Assembly: GCA_964252015.1 (NCBI GenBank)
Contig: CAXULW010000013.1
Span: 40,898-104,897 of the forward strand
Direction: 5' to 3'
From: CAXSBR01 sp964252015
Lineage (GTDB): Bacteria; Actinomycetota; Actinomycetes; Mycobacteriales; Jatrophihabitantaceae
DNA: 64,000 nt
Below the pieces are notes generated by a model. The model had not been told where the DNA came from. It made no database searches and was given only the letters and a program-made list of their open reading frames with translations. Position 1 is the stretch's first letter. The number at the start of each line of letters is the position of its first letter. This document shows, piece by piece, positions 1 through 7,815 of the stretch. Position numbers and translations under genes: made by a program.

Positions 1-75
1 GTAGGGCCGTTCGACCAGCCGAAATGGTCTTTTTAGGGTACGCGGCGAAGGCGGACCCGGCTGTAGCTTTGCGCC

Positions 76-378
76 ATGGGCACTGACCGCCTCCGCGTCG
101 TCCTGACGATGGAGACGTCACTGCTGACCTCCGCGATCCAGCAGTGCCTGGCCGACAACCCACGGCTCGAGGTCAAGGTCCACCCACCGGGCAGCGACGT
201 CACCGGGCCCGGCGCAGAAACGCCGAGGACCGTCCGGGTCGGGTTGCTCGACGATCCCGTTCGATTTGCGTTCCAGGCCGACGGGCAGGAATGGTTCATG
301 GCCTACCGAACCCTGGCCGGGCTGGCCCGCGTCTTGGCCGACCTCGAGCACTCCGACGTCGTGACCGACCGGCCCTGA
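76..378 (+). CDS. hypothetical protein, 100 aa
   Basis: A short ATG-started frame encodes a soluble acidic protein with no membrane segment. The first 30 residues (RLRVVLTMETSLLTSAIQQC) vaguely resemble the first strand and helix of a response-regulator receiver domain, but no DD pair or phospho-acceptor motif follows, so I assign no family. The second half (VRVGLLDDPVRFAFQADGQE) has regular protein-like composition rather than the Arg/Pro bias of antisense frames. No clear Shine-Dalgarno precedes the ATG. It stands alone beside a field of mobile-element relics. Confidence 0.45.
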   Translation: MGTDRLRVVLTMETSLLTSAIQQCLADNPRLEVKVHPPGSDVTGPGAETPRTVRVGLLDDPVRFAFQADGQEWFMAYRTLAGLARVLADLEHSDVVTDRP

Positions 379-439
379 GTTCGCACCGCGGTACCAACAC
401 GTCATGCGGTGGTGCCCGCCTCCTGCCGTGGATTGAGCT

Positions 440-619
440 TGGGCTGCTTCCCCCGTCGGGCAGTGAGCGGGCGAGCCGGTCGCGGTTGGTGCCGGTCAGG
501 CCGTGGTCGACGTAGCCGCGTTCGACGTCGACACCGAGCTCGGTCACCCCGTTGCGCTGCGCGGTGAGGTCTTGTTCTTCGGTCGAGACGCGCGCGTAGC
601 CGATCAGCAGTCCGGACAT
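440..619 (-). pseudogene. serine recombinase (resolvase/invertase) remnant
   Basis: The first ~40 residues are a classic resolvase N-terminus: the YARVSTEEQDLTAQR motif carries the nucleophilic serine, then VDHGLTGTNR. In intact family members about 25 residues separate the TGTNR segment from the DRLARSLPD helix; here the two are fused directly in frame. After LARSLPDG the frame departs from the family, and no dimerisation helix or DNA-binding domain follows. This is therefore an internally deleted, C-terminally lost recombinase that cannot be active. It lies in a 1.1-kb stretch with a RelE relic and an IS3 relic. Confidence 0.8.
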
Positions 620-723
620 GACAAACCCCTCGTTGGGTGAAGCCGACCAGCGCTAATCACCAGGTTCCTCGCACGTCCGCTCTCCCGGACACGCAGACTC
701 CACGACAACGCGGGGCCCCTCTG

Positions 724-954
724 GAGCAGTTGGCCGAGCGGCTCCCCGAAGCGGCTGCAGCTGCCTGCGTGCAGTTCCTTTTCGGTCCACTCGCCGAGAA
801 CCCGCTTCGAGTTGGTGCCGCTCTACGTCCGCCGTTCGCAGGTCAGTGGCGCGCTCGGAGGGGCGAATACCGAGTTCGGTATCGCATCGACGAACCCGAA
901 CGGGTTGTCTACGTGCTCGACATCGATCATCGACGGGACGCCTACCGAACGCGA
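724..954 (+). pseudogene. RelE/ParE-type toxin remnant
   Basis: The frame contains a recognisable RelE-family core: LAERLPEAAAAACVQFLFGP, then LAENPLRVGAALRPPFAGQW, ARRGEYRVRYRID and VLDIDHRRDAYR. This matches the toxin from its first helix to the usual C-terminal HRxDxYR. The expected first beta strand (residues of the type MxYRIxFT) is replaced by unrelated sequence, and the frame runs on past the normal C-terminus into DNA that on the other strand is an IS3 transposase start. No Phd/RelB antitoxin frame is visible upstream. I infer a dead toxin-antitoxin remnant, although a shortened translated product cannot be excluded. Confidence 0.6.
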
Positions 955-995
955 CGCGTCCCAGCCGCCGATCCTTCAACGGGCCGTTGGCTTTC

Positions 996-1082
996 ACCCG
1001 CGATCAGCTTGCCCGTCTCGATCAGCATCTGCCCGGCCTCAGCCCAAAACTGCGGACTGAATCGACGACGCTGCTCGACCAT
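996..1082 (-). pseudogene. IS3-family transposase OrfA start, remnant
   Basis: Reading from an ATG at 1082 on the minus strand gives MVEQRRRFSPQFWAEAGQML followed by IETGKLIAG. This is the characteristic beginning of an IS3-type OrfA helix-turn-helix protein (family pattern RRRFSPEFKAEAV, then a helix leading to the HTH). The reading then loses similarity, and neither the rest of OrfA nor the DDE OrfB is present nearby. It overlaps the run-on tail of the RelE relic on the opposite strand, suggesting insertion followed by deletion. Confidence 0.6.
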
Positions 1083-1238
1083 GGACCGATCCCCTCGTTC
1101 AGAGAAACTGTTCGAGATCCTTGGCGCACCCCAGTCTGCGTGGGTCCGCGTTCATCGGGTGGCTAGTGGCCGCGGCCGCTGAGGCTGACGTCACTCCCCG
1201 GAAGGCCGTCGCGATCGTGGCGACCGTCCGTACCGGCT

Positions 1239-1451
1239 TCATGACGCAGCTGGGGAGCGGACGCGGCGGACAAGGGCCACGACCGCGAGCGCGACGAGGG
1301 CAAGGATGCCAGCAACGGCGAGGAAGAAGAACCCGACGCTGACGTGGTGTTTGAGGCCGCCGTGGTCGGCACCGAAGAAGGCGTTCTCGAGTATCCCGAT
1401 CACGACGGCAGCTACCGCGATCAGGACATAGGGGCGAAGAGGTCGGTTCAT
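1239..1451 (-). CDS. small two-TM membrane protein
   Basis: This 70-aa protein has two hydrophobic segments: residues ~7-23 (YVLIAVAAVVIGILENAFFG) and ~34-56 (VGFFFLAVAGILALVALAVV), ending in an Arg-rich tail. I place the start at 1451 because a strong GGAGG lies 5 nt upstream; an upstream in-frame ATG at 1499 has no such signal. A histidine-rich loop (GLKHH) joins the two helices. Family unknown. It is divergent from the histidine kinase gene, with a 194-nt shared upstream region. Confidence 0.6.
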   Translation of the reverse strand: MNRPLRPYVLIAVAAVVIGILENAFFGADHGGLKHHVSVGFFFLAVAGILALVALAVVALVRRVRSPAAS

Positions 1452-1645
1452 GTCATCCTCCGAAGGACGCTCGCCGCGGCGTGTCCGCGGTCGCTGCAAA
1501 GCAAAGCCGCTGCCGTGCCGGTCGCGAATCGGCCGTGCGGCTGGACTTGCCTACGCCACGTGGCGTCTGGAACCGCCCATACGAGGGACTCGGCATCGGC
1601 CGTGCGGGCGACGCCACGGACCGAACCCCGACGTACGGTGTCGCG

Positions 1646-2812
1646 GTGAGGAAGTCGCTGTCACGGTCGTGGACCGCGGCGCTGCGTCGTTACGGCGACC
1701 CGATCGCGGCCGGCGTGTTCGCCCTGCTGTGGTCGACCGGGGTGGTGTCGGGCCCGATTCCGACCGGACACCGGGACTTGGCGGTGTTCGCGGTCTGCGG
1801 GCTGTTGCTCACTGTCCCGTTGGCGTGGCGACGACGTGCGCCGCAGCTCACGGCCCTGGTTGTCTACGGGGCCGGGCTGGCACAGGCGTTTCTGCGCTCG
1901 GCTGACCTGCCGATCGGGTTTGTCGTGACCAGTCTTATCGCGGGGTACTCACTGGGCGCCTACGCCCGGGGGCGGCGCGCGTGGATCACGTTCGCGGTGG
2001 TGCTGGTCGTCATCGGCGTCACCAACGTCCCGCACAATGACTCGGGCGTCGGCGGTCTGATTCTGACTCCCTTCGTGTTCTTCGTGGTGCCGTGGATGAT
2101 TGGGCGCGTGGTCACCCGTCTCACGGCGGAACGCGGTGCGCTGCAGCGGCTGACGCTGCAGCTGGAACGAGAGCAGCAAGATGTTGCTCGCGCGTCGGTA
2201 CTGGAGGAGCGCGCGCGGATCGCCCGTGAACTGCATGACATCGTCGCCCACAGCATCACCGTCATGGTCGTACAAGCCGGCGCCGCCGAGCAGTTCATCG
2301 ACGTGAGCAGTCGAGCTCGCGAACCGCTCGAAGCGATCCGGTTGACGGGGCAGCAGGCGCTGGTCCAGATGCGCCACCTGCTCGGCGTCTTGCGCACCGA
2401 CCACGACGCTGGGGTGACGCTCGCGCCGCAGCCCGGCCTGGACAACATCGATTCACTCGTCGACGCGGCCCGCCTGTCCGGCCTGAACGTCACCGTGGAC
2501 AGGAAGGGTGAACCGGTGCCGCTACCTCCGGGTGTCGATGTCGCGGCCTATCGGGTGGTGCAGGAGTCGTTCAGCAACGTCCGCAAACACTCTCACGCCC
2601 GGTCAGCGGCAGTGACACTTCACTACGAACCCGGCTGCCTCACCATCGAAGTCGGCGACGACGGCATCGGCGGGCACGACGGCGCCGGCGCGGACGGGCA
2701 CGGGCTCATCGGTATGCGCGAACGCGTTTCCCTCTACGGCGGCCGGTTCGAGTGCGGCCCACGAACCGGCGGAGGGTGGCGGGTATGGGCTCAGCTACCG
2801 CTGACGGCATGA
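1646..2812 (+). CDS. sensor histidine kinase (NarL/DesK-type)
   Basis: This is a 388-aa membrane sensor kinase of the HisKA_3 class. The N-terminal ~150 residues carry several hydrophobic segments (for example FAVCGLLLTVPLAW and WITFAVVLVVIGV) and no large extracellular domain. A coiled linker precedes the dimerisation box ARIARELHDIVAHSITVMVV, whose His (about residue 197) is the phospho-acceptor. The C-terminal HATPase_c domain shows ESFSNVRKHSHA (N box), VGDDGIGG and GHGLIGMRERV. The GTG at 1646 is preferred because the sequence before it is low-complexity. The stop overlaps the response regulator region, so the two are co-transcribed. The stimulus is not inferable. Confidence 0.9.
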   Translation: MRKSLSRSWTAALRRYGDPIAAGVFALLWSTGVVSGPIPTGHRDLAVFAVCGLLLTVPLAWRRRAPQLTALVVYGAGLAQAFLRSADLPIGFVVTSLIAGYSLGAYARGRRAWITFAVVLVVIGVTNVPHNDSGVGGLILTPFVFFVVPWMIGRVVTRLTAERGALQRLTLQLEREQQDVARASVLEERARIARELHDIVAHSITVMVVQAGAAEQFIDVSSRAREPLEAIRLTGQQALVQMRHLLGVLRTDHDAGVTLAPQPGLDNIDSLVDAARLSGLNVTVDRKGEPVPLPPGVDVAAYRVVQESFSNVRKHSHARSAAVTLHYEPGCLTIEVGDDGIGGHDGAGADGHGLIGMRERVSLYGGRFECGPRTGGGWRVWAQLPLTA

Positions 2813-3486
2813 TCCGGCTGGTCATCGCCGATGACCAGGCCCTGGTCCGCAGCGGATTCGCGATGATCCTCAACGCCCAACCCGACATCGAGGTTGTCGG
2901 AGAAGCGGCCGACGGTGAACAGGCCCTCCAGCTAGCCCGCCAACTCCGCCCCGACATCATCCTGATGGATGTCCGCATGCCGCGCCTGGACGGTATAGCC
3001 GCGACCCGCGAACTGCTCGCCACCGCCGTCACCGCGGCACCAAAGGTGCTCATGCTTACTACCTTCGACCTCGACGCCTACGTCTACGAGGCCCTGCGCG
3101 CCGGAGCCAGCGGCTTTCTGCTCAAAGACGTGTCACCCGATGACCTCATCCGGGCCGTTCACACGGTCCTCGGCGGAGAGGCGCTCCTGGCGCCGAGCAT
3201 CATGCGCCGAATGATCGACGACTTCCTCACCCGACCGCTGCCCACATCCGAACGACCGCCCCGCCTGCAAGACCTCACCCACCGTGAAACGGAGATCCTC
3301 GTCGCGCTCGCGCGCGGACTATCCAACGCCGAGATCGCAGAGGGGCTGCACCTCTCCCCGGCCACCATCAAAACCCACGTCGCCCGGATCCTCACCAAAC
3401 TCGACGTGCGCGACCGCGTTCAAGCAGCAATCACCGCCTACGAAACCGGACTCGTCCGACCCGGCGACACCGACCAAACAACCTAA
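2785..3486 (+). CDS. LuxR-family response regulator
   Basis: The protein has an N-terminal receiver domain (MIRLVIADDQALVRSGFAMI; phospho-acceptor Asp in DIILMDVRMP; switch Thr in LTTFD; Lys in LLKDV) and a C-terminal LuxR HTH (LTHRETEILVALARGLSNAE through TIKTHVARILTKLDVRDRVQ). Two starts are plausible: ATG 2785 with GGAGG 9 nt upstream, or ATG 2809, which makes an ATGA overlap with the kinase stop. I chose 2785 for its ribosome site; the domain itself needs only 2809. It is the cognate regulator of the preceding kinase. Confidence 0.93.
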   Translation: MGSATADGMIRLVIADDQALVRSGFAMILNAQPDIEVVGEAADGEQALQLARQLRPDIILMDVRMPRLDGIAATRELLATAVTAAPKVLMLTTFDLDAYVYEALRAGASGFLLKDVSPDDLIRAVHTVLGGEALLAPSIMRRMIDDFLTRPLPTSERPPRLQDLTHRETEILVALARGLSNAEIAEGLHLSPATIKTHVARILTKLDVRDRVQAAITAYETGLVRPGDTDQTT

Positions 3487-3628
3487 GGCTCGCCCAACCC
3501 ACCGACGAGCGACACGGGTTCAGCGAAGTGCTCTCATCGAACGCGCCGCGCGGCCCGGAGCCGAACCGTCCGGTCGAGGTCCCCGCCGCCGCTGAAGGAG
3601 CCGCCATCGTCAAGGTGCGACACGAGCC

Positions 3629-3648
3629 CGTCTGACCAGCGTCAGACG
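3629..3648. terminator. hairpin downstream of the two-component operon
   Basis: A perfect 8-bp stem with a 4-nt loop (CGTCTGAC, CAGC, GTCAGACG) lies about 140 nt past the response-regulator stop. No U-tract follows. It may be a terminator, but an inverted repeat of this size next to a TetR relic could equally be a former operator. Confidence 0.4.
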
Positions 3649-3676
3649 TCCGGTAAGCGGTGCCCGCTCATGCCGG

Positions 3677-3925
3677 TCAGGGCGGGTCAGGGGCGAGAAG
3701 CTGGCTGGCGAGGAGCTGTTGGAAGAACTCGGTGCATCGGCGGTGTGACCAGCCGCGCGCCGAGAGTCCTTGGTAGACCTCGGGGCTGAAGAGCGCGGCA
3801 TAGATGTCGGTGGCGGCCCGGATAATCAATCCGTGTCGCAGGCCCGGGGGCTTGCCGATGACGACCTTGAGCTGTTCGGGCAGAGACTGGATCCGGCGTT
3901 CCTCGTTCAGTTCCATGAAACCGAC
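3677..3925 (-). pseudogene. TetR-family regulator, C-terminal remnant
   Basis: The minus-strand frame reads MELNEERRIQSLPEQL, then AATDIYAALFSPEVYQGLSA and RGWSHRRCTEFFQQLLASQL. This resembles the last ~80 residues of TetR/AcrR ligand-binding domains (pattern AATDIxxALxSPEVYxxLxxxRGWSxxRxxxWL). No N-terminal HTH is found upstream on this strand. I read it as the surviving 3' end of a deleted regulator gene. The assignment rests on remembered family pattern, not on a search. Confidence 0.5.
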
Positions 3926-4049
3926 CGCGTCGGGATCGCCGGCCGAGCCGCGCATTGCGGGGAGCAGCGGGGCGACGCGCTGGAGGATCTGCGTCCCGAA
4001 CTCAACGCAGATCTGCTCGCTTCTATACCGGCCGCAGTTACGCTGCGAA

Positions 4050-4304
4050 ACTCAGCTGCTGGGCGTGCCGCACGTCCCGTTCCGCCGGGCAGCGGAGTTC
4101 AACGGCCAGAATCTGGCCGAGCACTTTCCCGAGGTCGACAAGCTCAAGGGCCCGAAGCGGGTTGCCTTCGACGTGGAAAAGATCTTCTTCGCCACCATTC
4201 CCGGGCACTACGCGGACATCGTGGAACTGCACGCCCGTTTCCCGTTCGTGCGTGCCAGCCTGACCGAAGCGCGTGATCACGAACCAAATTCGTTTCGTGC
4301 CTGA
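4050..4304 (+). pseudogene. unidentified coding remnant
   Basis: From about 4059 the plus strand encodes LLGVPHVPFRRAAEFNGQNL, AEHFPEVDKLKGPKRVAFDV, EKIFFATIPGHYADIVELHA and RFPFVRASLTEARD. The composition is balanced (F, K, E, I, H present), unlike the Arg/Ser-rich sequence in the same frame upstream. It therefore looks like the 3' end of a gene whose 5' part has been lost or shifted out of frame. I do not recognise the family. Confidence 0.35.
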
Positions 4305-4407
4305 GCCGGACCCGACTACCAACGCCGTCGGCGTCGGGTATCCACTGGACGAGTCGTTACCGCGTGGCACCATCGAGTGACCCGACTTGCGGCCGTTCTG
4401 ACTTACC

Positions 4408-4440
4408 CGAGTGGGTCAGTGTCAGTAACCACCACAAACC
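4408..4440. repeat. partial copy of dispersed palindrome
   Basis: The stretch contains GTGGGTCAGT and CCACCACAAACC separated by a few extra bases. It matches the right arm of the palindromes at 41201-41249 and 59840-59893; the left arm is degenerate. It lies just upstream of the PAP2 gene. Confidence 0.55.
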
Positions 4441-4458
4441 GTGGAAGGGGGCTTCGCG

Positions 4459-5127
4459 GTGGCGCAACCCGGGCTCGGGGCGACCCGTACGGAGGTGGCC
4501 CGACCGCCGTCGCTGCTCGTCGGGTCGGCTGGGTCGGGCGGGGCGTTCGTCGTGCTCGCGTTACTGGTTGCACTGAAGTGGTCCCCGCTCATGCGCTTCG
4601 ACCGCGCGCGAATGCTCGAACTGAATCACCTCGACGGCCGAAGTCCGGCGTTTGTCGACGCTGCGCGAGGTGTCTCGACGGTCGCGTCGACCACGGGTTG
4701 GCTCGTCGTGCTCGGTGCGGCGGCGCTGTGGCTGCTCGCGCGCCGTCGCTGGCGCTCGGCCGGGTTCGTGGCCGTCACGGGTTTCGGCAGCCCCGTCCTG
4801 AACACGGTTCTCAAGGACGTGGTCCAGCGGCCTCGTCCGGTGTTCGCGCAACCGATTGCCGGGGCCCACGATTGGTCGTTCCCCAGTGCGCACACCCAGG
4901 CCGCGACCGTCGGGTGCGCCGTCCTGCTCGTCGTCGTCCTGCCGTCCCTGGGCCGGGTGGCCGGGCGGTGGGCGGTGGCGGGGGGAGTCGCGGTGGTGAC
5001 CGCGGTGGGGCTGTCGCGGATGTCGCTCGGCGTGCACTATCCCTCGGACGTGGCGGCGGCGGTCCTGGGCGGATTGGCCTGGACGTTGTTCACCGCCTGG
5101 GTTCTGCAGGTGGCACCGCGCCGCTGA
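4459..5127 (+). CDS. PAP2-family membrane phosphatase
   Basis: This 222-aa integral membrane protein carries the three PAP2 signature blocks in order: KDVVQRPRP (KxxxxxxRP), PSAHT (PSGH-like, Ala for Gly) and SRMSLGVHYPSD (SRxxxxxHxxxD), with the catalytic His in the last two. About six hydrophobic helices surround them. The family dephosphorylates lipid phosphates such as phosphatidate or undecaprenyl pyrophosphate; the exact substrate is not inferable. GTG 4459 is chosen because the purine-rich GGAAGGGGG lies ~8 nt upstream; GTG 4441 is the alternative. It ends 29 nt from the convergent helicase gene. Confidence 0.85.
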   Translation: MAQPGLGATRTEVARPPSLLVGSAGSGGAFVVLALLVALKWSPLMRFDRARMLELNHLDGRSPAFVDAARGVSTVASTTGWLVVLGAAALWLLARRRWRSAGFVAVTGFGSPVLNTVLKDVVQRPRPVFAQPIAGAHDWSFPSAHTQAATVGCAVLLVVVLPSLGRVAGRWAVAGGVAVVTAVGLSRMSLGVHYPSDVAAAVLGGLAWTLFTAWVLQVAPRR

Positions 5128-5156
5128 CCACCGGCCGGCGGCTCGAGCCGCTGCGA

Positions 5157-7154
5157 TCAGTCGAACAGCTCCTGCAGGCTGGGTAGGACGACGGCGGGCA
5201 GCGCGCCGGGTGCTCGCGGTGCGGGTTGGCCGTGGACGGTCTGATCGCGGTCGACGGCGGCGAGCGCGTCCGCGGTCAGGAACCGGCTGTGCTGGGCGTA
5301 GACGTGCCGGTCGCGGTATGCCGTCGTGTGCAGACGGGTCGGGGTGTAGATGGTGAGCGCGTCACGGGCCCGCGTGACGGCGACGTAGAACAGGCGGTGT
5401 TCCTCGTCGAGACCATCAGGGTCGGTCAGGGCCATGTCGGACGGGAACGCGCCGTCGACGGCGTGGACGAGGTGCACGCGGGGCCATTCCAGGCCCTTGG
5501 CCGAGTGGACGGTGCTCAGCGTCAGGTAGTCGTCGTCGAGGCGCGGCGGCTTGGCGTAGTCGGTGCTGGCCGCGGCCGGGTCCAGGGTGAGTTCGGCGAC
5601 GAATCCCGCCAGGTCGGGGCAGGTCGCGGCGGCGGCGGCGAGCCGGTCGAGGTCCTCGGCCCGCAGCGCCCCGTCGAGGTAGTGGGCCTGGACCAGCGGG
5701 CGCAGCAGCTGCAGGCACGTCTGCACCTGGTCGACCACTGCGGCGTGGGCGCGGGCCTGGTCGACGCCGGTCAAGGACGTGGTCAAGGCGGTGCGCGCCC
5801 GGGCCGGCGCCGCAGCGACGACCGTGCCCACGTCGGCGTCATCGCCGAGCAGGAGCGGGACCAGCGTGCGGGCGCGGGCCTTGCCGATGCTGGCGTGCAG
5901 TTGCAGGAGCCGGAACCAGGCGACCTCGTCGCGGGTGTTGGTGAGCAGGCGCAGCACGGCCAGGAGATCTTTGACGTGGGCGGTGTCGATGAACCGCAGC
6001 CCGCCGTACTTCACGTACGGGATGCGCCGGTAGGTCAGTTCGACCTCCAGTTCCCGGCTGTGCCCGGCCGCGCGCATCAGCACGGCCTGCTCGCGCAGGG
6101 GCTGCCCGTCCTCGTGCGTCTGCAGCACCGCCTCGGCCACCGCGCGGGCTTGGGCGTCGGCGTCGTAGCACGCGACCAACCGCGGGCGGGTCCGGTGTCC
6201 GGTGCGGTCCGCGCGCAGGGTGATCCGCTGGTCGCCGTCGCCGGGGCGGACGACGTTGGCCAGATCCAGCAACGGCTGAACCGAGCGGAAATTGCGTTCC
6301 AAGCGCATCACCGTCGCCTGCGGCAGGGTGGCGGCCAGCTCGAGCAGGTGACCGGAGCGGGCACCGCGGAACCCGTAGACGGCCTGGGCGTCGTCACCGA
6401 CCACGGTCAAGCCGACCCCGTCGGGACGCAGTCCGGCGACGATGTCGACCTGGATCTGGTTCACGTCCTGGTACTCGTCGACCAGCACGTGGTCCCAGCG
6501 GGAGCGCAGGCGTGCCCCGATCACCGGGTCGGCCAGCAGCTGCCGCCAGGCCAGCAGCAGGTCGTCGAAATCGAGCAGGCCCGAGGCCCGCTTGCGCGCC
6601 ACGAATGCCTTCAACAGCAGGGAGATCTGCTCCGCGCACCAGATCCAGGCCGGGAATTCGGCGGTGAGCACCTCGCGCACGGGACGGTTGTTGTTCACCG
6701 CGCGCGTGTACACGTCGGCCAGGGTCTGCCCGCTGGGCCGCCGGGTCTCGGTACCGGTGAGGCCGTGCTCGTCACGGAGCAGATCGAGCAGGTCGACCAC
6801 GTCCGCGGCGTCGAGCACCGACACCGCGGACAGACCCAACTGCTCGGCGTGCTCGGCGACGAGTCGGTGCGCGACCGCGTGAAACGTGCCGCTCCACACG
6901 CGTCCCGCGGCCGCCCGGTCCGGGCCGAACTGCGCGGCCCGGGCGGTCATGTCTGCCGCCGCCCGCCGGGTGAAGGTCAGCAGCAGGATCTTTTCCGCGG
7001 GCGCGCCGCGCTCGATCAGGCTGGCCACCCGACTGGTCAACACCCGGGTCTTGCCGGTCCCGGCACCGGCGAGCACGATCAACGGCCCCGTGCCGTGAAC
7101 GACCGCGGCCCGCTGTGCGTCGTCCAACCCGTCTGCCCAATCGCTGCCGAACAC
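5157..7154 (-). CDS. UvrD/PcrA-like superfamily 1 DNA helicase
   Basis: The ~665-aa protein has the SF1A helicase motifs: Q motif DDAQRAAV, Walker A AGAGTGKT (about residues 29-36), motif Ia TFTRRAAADM, Walker B/motif II VLVDEYQDVN, motif III VVGDDAQAVYGFRGA, motif IV RLERNFRS, motif V LSTVHSAKGLEW and motif VI FYVAVTRARD. It should be an ATP-dependent 3'-5' helicase acting in DNA repair. No C-terminal HRDC domain is seen, so it is not a full UvrD2-type protein. The reading frame stays open upstream to 7640, but that part is low-complexity and overlaps a real opposite-strand gene, so GTG 7154 is preferred. It is divergent from the DUF1905 gene. Confidence 0.88.
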   Translation of the reverse strand: MFGSDWADGLDDAQRAAVVHGTGPLIVLAGAGTGKTRVLTSRVASLIERGAPAEKILLLTFTRRAAADMTARAAQFGPDRAAAGRVWSGTFHAVAHRLVAEHAEQLGLSAVSVLDAADVVDLLDLLRDEHGLTGTETRRPSGQTLADVYTRAVNNNRPVREVLTAEFPAWIWCAEQISLLLKAFVARKRASGLLDFDDLLLAWRQLLADPVIGARLRSRWDHVLVDEYQDVNQIQVDIVAGLRPDGVGLTVVGDDAQAVYGFRGARSGHLLELAATLPQATVMRLERNFRSVQPLLDLANVVRPGDGDQRITLRADRTGHRTRPRLVACYDADAQARAVAEAVLQTHEDGQPLREQAVLMRAAGHSRELEVELTYRRIPYVKYGGLRFIDTAHVKDLLAVLRLLTNTRDEVAWFRLLQLHASIGKARARTLVPLLLGDDADVGTVVAAAPARARTALTTSLTGVDQARAHAAVVDQVQTCLQLLRPLVQAHYLDGALRAEDLDRLAAAAATCPDLAGFVAELTLDPAAASTDYAKPPRLDDDYLTLSTVHSAKGLEWPRVHLVHAVDGAFPSDMALTDPDGLDEEHRLFYVAVTRARDALTIYTPTRLHTTAYRDRHVYAQHSRFLTADALAAVDRDQTVHGQPAPRAPGALPAVVLPSLQELFD

Positions 7155-7220
7155 CCGTTCGACAATAGCGGGAGTCGTCGCTACGTCACGGCGCCACGCC
7201 CGGCCCGCTGCGCGTATATC

Positions 7221-7556
7221 GTGTCGCGGGTGGACAGCCAGTTCAGTGCCGAGATGTGGCAATGGCGCGGGCCATCGCCGTTCTACTGGCTGACCGTGCC
7301 CGAGGAAAGTTGCGCCTACGTGCGGGCCGAGGCCACCGAGGCCACCTACGGCTGGGGAGCCATCCCGGTACGTGCCCGCATTGGCACCACCGAGTGGGAG
7401 ACCTCGCTGCTGCCGAAGGACGGCGGGTACCTCCTGCCGGTCAAGACGGCGGTCCGAAAGCGGGAAGGGGTTGACGACGGCGACCTGGTCACCGTCGCCC
7501 TGAGCGTCGCCCCCCGCGGCGGTCGGCGAGCCAACGGCACCGGCCCGACCTGCTGA
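7221..7556 (+). CDS. DUF1905 domain protein
   Basis: The 111-aa protein carries a DUF1905 fold: FSAEMWQWRGPSPFYWLTVP, then GWGAIPVRARIGTTEWETSL, then LPKDGGYLLPVKTAVRKREG and GDLVTVALSV. This small beta-barrel domain is common in actinobacteria, often alone or fused to a YdeI-like helical domain; its biochemical role is not established. GTG 7221 or GTG 7230 could start it. It is transcribed divergently from the helicase with about 66 nt between starts. Confidence 0.75.
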   Translation: MSRVDSQFSAEMWQWRGPSPFYWLTVPEESCAYVRAEATEATYGWGAIPVRARIGTTEWETSLLPKDGGYLLPVKTAVRKREGVDDGDLVTVALSVAPRGGRRANGTGPTC

Positions 7557-7815
7557 TCGCGCGCCGGTGGGCAGCCGAGCGTTCCCAGCCCGCCGAAGTA
7601 GGGCGCACACTCGAGGCCCGGTGCGAGACGAGGTTCCCATGCGAACCGATGCGTTCCGTCAGGGCAGGGTGTTGAGGCGTGACCAGCCGCTTCCTCGAAC
7701 CGCTATCGTGATCAGGGTTGAGACCTCAGCCAGTCCGGGACCGGTGGCTTCCACCAGCATCGTGAGCAGTGTGCTTGAGCCGGGCACCCCGTGACCGTCG
7801 AACGGCTGGGTCACC

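Noticed and set aside
5226..7220. A long plus-strand frame opposite the helicase leading into DUF1905
   Set aside because: Only the last ~111 codons (from 7221) look like a real protein; the rest is complementary to helicase motifs.
7659..7795. A minus-strand frame (STLLTMLVEATGPGLAEVST) upstream of the desaturase
   Set aside because: It reads plausibly, but is short, has no ribosome site or family, and the opposite strand is equally open.
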